DNA of 64,000 nucleotides from positions 2,035,001 to 2,099,000 of the forward strand of contig JAIQDT010000106.1 in assembly GCA_021521415.1 (NCBI GenBank). Direction: 5' to 3'. The position numbers were made by a program, and so were the translations under genes. Numbering within the stretch: position 1 is the first letter of the stretch; every line of letters starts with the position of its first letter. Below the pieces are notes generated by a model. The model was not told where the DNA came from. It saw only the letters and a list, made by a program, of their open reading frames with translations, and made no database searches. The stretch is from Bidens hawaiensis (Eukaryota > Streptophyta > Magnoliopsida > Asterales > Asteraceae). This document shows positions 56,383 to 64,000 of this stretch, in pieces.

Positions 56383-57719
56383 TCAAACACCGCCGGGGCA
56401 CACGGTTGGGTGGGGCGTGGAGGGGGTAGCGGTGGAGGAGAAGGTGTGCACGGAAGGGAGGTAGGGGGGAGGGGGGGCACCCCAACGGTAAAAACTAGAT
56501 CCGTTAAACAAAAAATTTAAAATTAACATTTCTATATAAATTCAAACATTTTTCTCAATTTTACTCAAACAACTTTCATCTTCACACCAAATTTAACCAT
56601 CTTCACAACTTTCCTTTTTATATCAAATCATGAATCCTAACTCGAACCCGAACCCGAACCCAAACACGAGCTCAAGCTCAACACCGAACCCAAACCCGAG
56701 CCCGAACCAAAACCCGTGGGATCCGAGTTGTATGTGGTGGGCTAGTTTGCTTGGAAATAACGTCGACCTTAGCAACCCATTCTATGCAAACTAACAACGA
56801 CCGATGATTCCTCCACCCATGCCACCGTTTTCCCCCGCTATGTTCTTTCGCATCTAGATCATGTGTCGCGGGCGGTGATGGAAAACAGAAAAGTCAAGAT
56901 ATTGGCCAAATATGCAAACGAGGACGACGAATAGTAGTTATATTATCATTTTTTTAATTGTATGTTTTTTTATTTTTATTTGTATGGTTTTTATTTTTAT
57001 TTTGTATTTTAGTATTATTGTATTATATATTATTGTATTGGTTTTTTTGTTTTATAAAAAAACAAAAAAGAAAAAAGGTTGGGCTTCGAAGCCCCCTCAC
57101 CATAGAGAGGCATTATGTCCTGAGGCTTCGATGCCCCCAGTGCACACGTGACGCTGACGTGGCACTGTGGATGGACTTCGAAGCCCTCCACCATAGAACG
57201 CAACCTAAGAGTGATTTAGGTAATGAAATTAACCCAAAAGGAAAGGTTTTTGAAACTTTTCTTTTATTATTTTTTTTTTGGGGGTTTGTTTTATAATCAA
57301 GAAGACATTAGTGTCTTACAAATATCTTATGAGAAGTGTATGGTATATGCAAATTAGGGTAGAGAAACATAGAGATGAATGAATGTAAAAATAGAAATAA
57401 AGTGTGCAGACATAGATGTGAAGTGCAGATTATAGTGTATTTTAGTTAACATATTTGTTATATGTGTGTGCGTATAACTATATATCGACATGAAATCATG
57501 AACCCCACCAAATATTTGATATAGCTATCTTCCAAATAAGAATAGCCATGAAAAAGATACATTAAAACAAAGATTTATTAATTAACAAATTACAAATATT
57601 ACAAACAAGAAATAAATATTTTTTCTAGATTAAAATTCATATGTTTTACATACAAAGATTTATCAATGTTTTGGTCTGGAATAAGGAGATGAATAGATTG
57701 ACGACAAGAGAAGGTTTAG
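56383..57719. other. Harbinger-like ORF1 remnant and spacer
   Basis: 56630-56930 (plus) reads MNPNSNPNPNPN, PNQNPWDPSC, then after stops NRKVKILAKYANEDDE. It recalls the Asn/Pro-rich start of the SANT/Myb-like ORF of plant PIF/Harbinger elements. 57070-57200 holds inverted ggcttcgaagccc palindromes of a MITE. The hAT target sequence (gtggggct) belongs to this older repeat. Too decayed to bound. Confidence 0.35.
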
Positions 57720-58148
57720 CGTCTTGATCCATACATGCAACCCGGAAAATGTTGGGCAGCTCCTCCCTCCTTGTCATCTTGCCATTATTATTTGGAACAT
57801 TAGTTCTTGGTGTAGGATTCCTTTGATATTTGCTTTTTCAGTTCGAGACCTTGTCACGCTTCATAGTTCGGTTCCGAGTTGTTCTAAATTTAAGGTGCTG
57901 AATGGAGTTATAATGACGAATTGTTGGTGTATTTGGAAAAAGATAAATGATGTAATTTCTCTGGTAAGGCCTTGCCTGATGAAGAATATTAACGCTTTGG
58001 GGTTACCTTTGAATTAAAAATAGATCCCCATTAAGTTGTTGACTTGGAGGGATTGATGTGATTTTGACGTTTTGATGTTTGGTTTGTTGATTTGTTGGCC
58101 TCTAGCAGGTTTATATCATTTTAATAAAAGTTGCTGTTTAAAAAAGAT
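57720..58148 (+). mobile_element. LINE (L1-type) 3' tail, 5'-truncated
   Basis: The end of the reverse-transcriptase reading frame is visible: WCRIPLIFAFSVRDLVTLHS and IMTNCWCIWKKINDVIS, with a stop at 58017. It is followed by a ~120 bp 3' UTR and a short A-rich tail near 58140. This matches the zf-RVT end of plant L1 elements. All upstream parts are missing, as is usual for LINE insertions. Confidence 0.7.
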
Positions 58149-58550
58149 TATCATGAAATAATAAAAATAGGAAGATATTGAATGAAAAAAATGAGCATAT
58201 GCTTGTTAAAAATCATCTTTGTTGAAAGAATTGAGTTAACATACAAAAGTTTTTAAAAGGTTATTTTTAAGAGAGTATATGTAGCATTATCTTTACAAAT
58301 TACAAAATAAAGATAAATATCCAAACACAAAAAACACCATTGGATAATTGAAAGCAAAGGTATTGTACGAACCATCCATCCATCATGAATGAGTCTTTGT
58401 GGGGTTCAATGCATTTATTATTGTAGATTTTGAAACTCAAGATTGTGTGGATGATTTAAGTCCAAAATTCACAATGTGACAAATAGTTGGACAGCAAGAA
58501 AGGGTTGTTACTTTTCAAATTAATTGATCATACCCCACATATACCCATCC
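58149..58550. other. Spacer, no gene seen
   Basis: Nothing recognised. Confidence 0.4.
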
Positions 58551-58553
58551 TTA

Positions 58554-59126
58554 GGTTGAGGGGTGTGGGGGGCTTTAATGGGGGCTTTAGTGGGGGCTCC
58601 AACCAATAATATTATGACGTGTGGCAGAGAAAGAAACTGGATAAGGGGGTTGTTGGAGCCCCCGTTGGAGCCCTGGCCCCTGGTGTGGAGGGGCTCCAGC
58701 AGGGGCTCCAGCGAAAATTTTTTTTTTTATTTTTTTATAAATATATTCAAACAACGACATTTTTTTTTGTGTTAGTTTTGAGAGGATTTTAGGAGGAAAG
58801 GTGTATAATTGTGAAATGAAGTATATTTTATAAAGGTATATATTTATAGTTTAAGAAAATATTTTTTTTTAATTTAATATGAGCTCAACGGCTCTTTTCC
58901 GTAAACCTATATAGAAAATATATTTTTTTTTTGTTTTCTTCGGCTCCCAACGGTCCAAAATACCTCAAAAGGTGTGCTCATCTCTCTCTTCTCCCGCTAA
59001 CCAGCTCACGCCTGCATTGTTTTTCGCGTTAGCGCCCCGTTAGCGCCCCGATGGTGTGGTGTTAGCGCCTGGGGACGCGAGCGGAGGAACTCTAGCGCCC
59101 CCGTTGAAGCCCCACACCCCTCAACC
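58554..59126. mobile_element. Tourist-like (PIF/Harbinger) MITE, 573 bp
   Basis: The ends GGTTGAGGGGTGTGGGG and CCCACACCCCTCAACC are inverted repeats. Flanks are TTA (58551-58553) and TTA (59127-59129), the Harbinger target duplication. The inside is GC-rich near the ends with ggagcccctg palindromes. No coding. Confidence 0.85.
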
Positions 59127-59129
59127 TTA

Positions 59130-60152
59130 GGCATTGCATATTTGGTTTTTATGACCAAAACATACATTCAAATTAACATGTGTTATTGCTTTTTTTTTTC
59201 TTCAAAATGCTTGATTGTGATGTATTTAGAATTGAACTCAATCAATCAGCTTTAATTGGTTGTAAAAACATAAAAGTACAACAGCAAGAAAAGGAATGCA
59301 TATATGTATAAATATTCCAAAAGTGCTTTATAGTTCCATTTTATTACCTATAAGAACTATTTAAGCCATTCAAACTTAAGAAAACTTATGTGATTTTCTT
59401 AATAAACAACTACACTTTAGAGACAAAATTAATCTATTTTGGAATGAGAGAGAAATATCAGATTAACTATAAAAAATCAAAAGTCGTTTTTTAAATTGCG
59501 TAGATGGTTTCAATAGTTAAGACTTTAGTCCACATAACAAATGGTTTTAATCTTGTTCCAAGCATCGCTTGTTACCATTGGAAGTTAGACTTGTCAGCTT
59601 AACTTATTGTTAAAGTCTTGTCAATTTGTATGAATAGAAAGCTAGACAATCCTAAACCAAGGTATGAGTCAGGTCCAATCATAAACCTCGTCGTTTATAC
59701 GGACATGAAGAGGAGTTGATCAACCACTACCTTATCAAATATATGTCTACTAGTCAATTCATTTCCGAATGCCTAATTTTGAGCGATGCAAGTGCCACCT
59801 ACTCCTAAAGTGGACGTTCTATGTACAAGAAAACAATTTTCAATCTGGAATCAAATTCACTATTCGAATAAAATATACTTTTAGCCACACAGAGCCAAAG
59901 ATACATCCATACGGTATATCTTGAAGATCGATGAAAAGAAGCCAAGAACCATAATTTATGTTATGCTTTGTCAAAACTGGCAAGAAAATGCTCAATAGAA
60001 CTACAAGAGCAAGCTTTGAATAACAAATGTTGGCTTTTATATGAAGCGCTACAATTAAGCATTATGATACAAGTCATAAATTTATACATTTATAAGTCCA
60101 TTTCTCTCTTTTTTATCCCTTTTGCTTTAAGTTGAAAGGGTGGTTCAAATAC
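59130..60152. other. 1 kb without recognised gene
   Basis: AT-rich, no repeats or frames of note. Confidence 0.4.
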
Positions 60153-60164
60153 TAATAAAAAGTT

Positions 60165-60427
60165 GGGTTGTTCAAAAAGCTCAAGGCTCAAAGGCTCGGG
60201 CATGTGGTTCGCCAAATAAAAGCTCGAATAAAACTAGCTAAAAAAATTGATTTGAAATATCCTGAGCTGATTTGGATCATTTTGTAACCGAGCCAAAATC
60301 GACCCAGGCTCATTGGCTCAATCTTAAGCTCATTTTACTTCAAAATCGAGCTACAGCCTAGCTACGTTGTCTTGTTTAATTTCGAGCCCGAACTCAAAAC
60401 CACCTTGGCTTGACTCGTGAACGGCCC
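60165..60427. mobile_element. Mutator-like MITE, copy 2
   Basis: Ends GGGTTGTTCA and TGAACGGCCC are inverted repeats. Both flanks are TAATAAAAAGTT (60153-60164 and 60428-60439), a perfect 12 bp direct repeat, slightly longer than the 9-11 bp typical of Mutator. The interior (aaagctcgaataaaactagct, cctgagctga) matches the copy at 17369-17646. Confidence 0.75.
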
Positions 60428-60439
60428 TAATAAAAAGTT

Positions 60440-61335
60440 ACCCATTTGGCTTACTTTGATTGATCAGATTGTACCTATACTTATTACTTTGATCTGATCG
60501 AGAGTTTAAATCCTGCAGTAGACAAATTAAGAGCCGTTCGGAAAAAAAAGTTGAATGACTGAAATAAAACTCAATCAAATTTAAAGGTCTAATTGTAAAT
60601 TGTGAACAACATTCCATTTGTGTTGAGGCTTTGAATTGAAAGGACAAGTGTTGTCTGTTATGGCACCCCCACATTAAAGATTGTGGTGAGGCAGGGATGG
60701 GCCATTAACATCCGTAGATGTTTGGAATGGATCTGATCGATATTTATAAAGCTATGGTAGGTGTGGTGTACCCGCAAGATGAACACATCAGGCCATACAC
60801 GTGGTAGGATCCGTATGATGATGACAACACCTTCGGTGGGTCCCACACTCCAACACAAGTTGGCTTTTAAGGTTGATCTGTTGTCTTTGTCATCTGAATT
60901 ATGTTGTATTAGAACTTGGCCCTTTGACCATGACACTTTTGGAATAGTTAACTTGTAACTAAGTTAACATGATTAATTTTCGGTCTCTATGTTGGGGACG
61001 TTAAAACTTAAAAATGATATGGCGCTTTAAAGATTGATTAAATCACTCTTCATTTATGTTATATTTGTTAAAAATAGGTTATTGATTATGTTTTTTATGA
61101 GTTAAAAGACAAAACACAATATATTAAATTAACAATTAACAGGGTTGAAATGGAGTTAAAAGAATTAAACCATTTCTTTTGATTGAGATGTAGTGAAATA
61201 GAGAAAAATGAGTGATTTGATGCTTATGTTGAGTTAAGAAGGATTAAAGTATATCGTCATGGTCTAAACACTTTTAAATCCATCAGTACCTATGCTGCAT
61301 CATTACTATTAGGGGTGCTAAAACTAAAATAGGGG
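60440..61335. other. Spacer, no gene seen
   Basis: Short overlapping frames at 60438-60958 have no family features. Nothing else recognised. Confidence 0.4.
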
Positions 61336-61536
61336 TAGGAATGAGCAAATAGTATTGGAATAGCTGGTATCAACCTTTTGAGGTTTCAGGATCGGTATGG
61401 CACTGATAATCGTACAATTATATTTCGGTACTGGTATTTCTTGAATTTTTGCCTTTGGTACCGTACTGAGTATTTTTGGTACAAGCATTCATTTTAGAGA
61501 TTTTCGGTAACGGTACCGGTACTGAGCTCATTCTTA
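61336..61536. mobile_element. hAT-type MITE, diverged copy
   Basis: Ends TAGGAATGAGC and GAGCTCATTCTTA are inverted repeats related to the element at 16508-16735. Flanks aatagggg and aatgaggg match at 6 of 8 bases. The ggtaccg core is more decayed, so this copy is older. Confidence 0.65.
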
Positions 61537-63522
61537 AATGAGGGTGTTAAAGTTAAGCGTCAATACAGGGGTGTCATTCCATTATCGCTAGTAAAGGAAC
61601 AAGCAAGATATGGTGCAACACAAACCGACCAATCACACTTTTTTTTCTTTTATTTATTTTTTAGTTAAACCATAATGAGTTTGTTAAATGATGAGTTAGT
61701 TAAAGGTCACTAGATACATGGCATGACGTTAAGCATTTTTTTAGTTAAACCACAACACATCCTCTTAATGACTTATTACCAAAGTTTAAAGTTTCAAAAG
61801 AATGGAAACTCAAAAGAATTTGTCAAGGAGTATAGGATGTTAAATTCTCGCACGAGCAAAATGAAACTTAGTATATCAAAAACAGAAGTTTATAAAGTCG
61901 AGAGGCTACAAACAATTTCAAGACCCCTACGTTACATTCCATGATTGGATTGTATATGAGTATATTAGTCGTGTTTGGTTGAATAAGAAGAAAGACTTTC
62001 GCTCAAAATACAAGACATCGTTTCTTGTAAAAAAATAAATAACTTTTGTTTCTTTTTTCTGGTATTAAAATTTTAATTCATAAGGCTTTTTATAAATTGC
62101 CTCATATTTATAAAAACTTAATTTTTCTTTACAAAACCATGCTATTTACAAAAACTTTAAAAATTGAGTCTTATAAAATGGTTCCGACAACGATTTATTT
62201 ATTTCATTTTGCATTTCAACATTTTCATAGCTTGTGTACGTCTTCACATTGGTGTTAATTTGGGTTTGGATTCCTTGGCTAGTTCTTGTTATTGAAATTT
62301 GGCATAGTGACTAGATGGATGATCCGCTGTCGAATTGTGATATTGACCTTACATTTGATGCTTATTGTTGATCCCATAGTTTTGAATGACCCTTGTATGG
62401 TTGATGCACAGTATAGTTGTATCATCAACCATTGTTTTCTTTTTCGTAACTTACAGAATACGTGACTTTGCATTCGGTCCACAGTCCTGATCCTAGATAT
62501 TAGCGTATATGCATTTTCATAGTTGTATCTAGTATTTAACACACATAGAATTAATTTTATGATTATTAAAATATTTCTATTACTCTTTGGCATGAATGCC
62601 TAATAACATGGTTGGATTTTAGTGTATTTGAAAAGTTAGTAAAGCTCAACTAATGAATGCCTAAAATATTTCTATTACTCTTTGGCATGAATGCCTAATA
62701 ACAAAGGAGTATGTAGATTACTAGACGATCTTAAATTTCTCAAATACAAAGTTTTTCACTCAATATTGCTTATTCTTCTTCCTATAATCCTATGAACTAA
62801 GGGGCATTTATAATTTTATAATACAATAAAATGAATATTTATGGGGTTACTTCATAACGGATTGATATTGACAACTCTATTTTTATTGGTAAGAATTTTC
62901 CTCATATTCTTTTTGCCTTCTGCCATATCATTAATGGCGTCTCTTTCTTGTAACCATTTTCCTATAGAAAAAACTTGGTGCCATAGCGTGCGATGCCCAT
63001 GAATGCATGATGATGGATTTTCATACAACTTAATTGTTGTATTTTTATTTTTTGTAAATGTTAAATTTTGTTATAATTAAGTTGATTAAATGGGATATAT
63101 ATACACTTAGATTATTATTTAGTGATTTTTATTTTCAAACTTAGATGAAACAGTTATATGATTTAGTTATCATTAAGTGATTTTTTATCTTATGATTACC
63201 TCATACTTTTGGGTTAAACATGGAAAAGACATATTAAGTAGTAAATAAACAAGTTTCATTTGTCCCATTTGAAAGATACTGAAACTTTATTGATCTTTGT
63301 TATATAATTTTTAGTTACTTTAGTATAATACTGAAGAAACTTGATTATTGTTGAATGAAATATTTCTTTTATTTTTTTATGAAGTCACTATGTATTATCA
63401 TTTCTAAAAATAAATAACTTGGTCTACCAAAACACAATCATTTAAAATATGTGTTTAGGTTATGCTTTATATCTTTGACACAAGTATATATATGCATCAT
63501 GTTTGATTTTACCGATTTAACA
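61537..63522. other. 2 kb without recognised gene
   Basis: AT-rich. A ~45 bp segment (aaatatttctattactcttt) is repeated at 62568 and 62665, listed separately. Other frames are short and featureless. Confidence 0.4.
62563..62704. repeat. Short direct duplication
   Basis: taaaatatttctattactct followed by ttggcatgaatgcctaataaca occurs at about 62566-62607 and 62663-62704, 97 bp apart. A small local duplication; no coding value seen. Confidence 0.8.
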
Positions 63523-63835
63523 GGACAATCAGTCTGACACAACTTCAGGAATAGAATTGATAATCAGAAACACAGCAGAAAACACAGAACGTATTGCCAA
63601 CTTGCAAATATTATTGATCAGAAAATCTATATAAAAAACTGATTACAAAGGAGAGTATTTATAAGAATTAGATGACTCCTAATTCTACTCAAACTAACTT
63701 TATCTAACATACTTAAATAGATAAACCAACATGCTTATTTATTCCTTAATATTAGAACGAGTTTGATTACGATTAGAACTTCCGGTTTGGCCCGACTCAC
63801 CGAAACCGGTTCGATAATTCCCAACACGACTAACA
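63523..63835 (-). mobile_element. Probable solo LTR (Copia-like), 313 bp
   Basis: In reverse complement it starts TGTTAGTCGTG and has a TATAAATA box about halfway, followed by a tgtaatcag / tctgatcaataata leader. It is flanked by TAACA on both sides (63518-63522 and 63836-63840). The far end reads GATTGTCC, not CA, so that border is uncertain. Size and layout suit a Copia LTR. Confidence 0.5.
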
Positions 63836-64000
63836 TAACATGTGAGTTTCTGTTTTTCAAAGCGTTAGCATATTTTAGCAATTATATGAATGTTAACTAA
63901 AAAGCAAAATAAACTCAATGAAATCACATTAAACACATATATTTTTAGGTAATATTGTATTATAACAAGTAATTAAAGGAGGGGGTGATTGAAGAATTAG
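63836..64000. other. Right edge, no gene seen
   Basis: AT-rich flank; nothing recognised. Confidence 0.4.

Overview
This is a gene-poor, AT-rich stretch of a plant nuclear genome. Introns with GT/AG borders, a P-class PPR gene, and CACTA, hAT, Helitron, Harbinger, TRIM, SINE and LINE remains all point to a higher plant. The repeat style (Helitron termini with a CTAG end, elements built on GTTCATTT and GAGCTCG) suggests a eudicot, possibly Asteraceae; the family is an inference from memory of such repeats, not a proof. No bacterial, organellar or viral gene set is visible.

Left third (1-30.8 kb). A tandem array of a ~740 bp unit, six copies with unit starts near 1719, 2468, 3203, 6291, 7034 and 29712, has been split by later insertions. 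A 2.35 kb solo LTR sits at 3736-6085. A ~21.9 kb CACTA transposon lies at 7622-29548, and a 270 bp SINE at 30193-30462. When the insertions are subtracted the unit spacing returns to 735-768 bp, so the nesting is well supported. The CACTA carries, on the minus strand, a decayed TnpD transposase (22.3-25.5 kb) and a decayed TnpA-like Transposase_24 gene (8.3-14.1 kb). It also holds pieces of two host genes with their introns: nearly all of the 3' part of VPS22/SNF8 (ESCRT-II, plus strand, 14.16-15.9 kb) and three exons of an ETHE1-type persulfide dioxygenase (minus strand, 27.0-27.4 kb). Further elements lie inside it: a young TRIM, several MITEs and two tandem-repeat blocks, one with a dimeric ~380 bp higher-order period.

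Middle (30.8-44.2 kb). The clearest host gene is an intact intronless mitochondrial-type PPR gene at 37027-38310 (minus). A 5'-truncated copy of its last ~160 codons lies 5.3 kb away at 31.26-31.76 kb. A small cysteine-rich secreted peptide gene of the defensin-like type is at 40818-41048 (minus). A possible multi-exon gene of unknown identity is at 35.27-36.40 kb (plus). Helitron ends, SINE-like tRNA boxes and GAGCTCG-rich foldback elements fill the rest.

Right part (44.2-64 kb). A second, inverted copy of the solo LTR is at 44889-47262. A Helitron of the same family as 202-1307 is at 50321-51404, with a MITE nested just before its terminal CTAG. A complete hAT transposon (52789-56374, perfect 8 bp target duplication, intact 769-codon transposase) has its 5' end duplicated in a 204 bp tandem repeat. 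A LINE tail, a Tourist-like MITE, a Mutator-like MITE, a hAT MITE and a probable Copia-type solo LTR complete the window.

There is no operon-like co-operation between genes here. The story is layered transposition, gene-fragment capture and one local gene duplication. I see no convincing new biological system; the CACTA with two intron-bearing captured genes, the hAT with a duplicated 5' end and the defensin-like peptide deserve the closest look.
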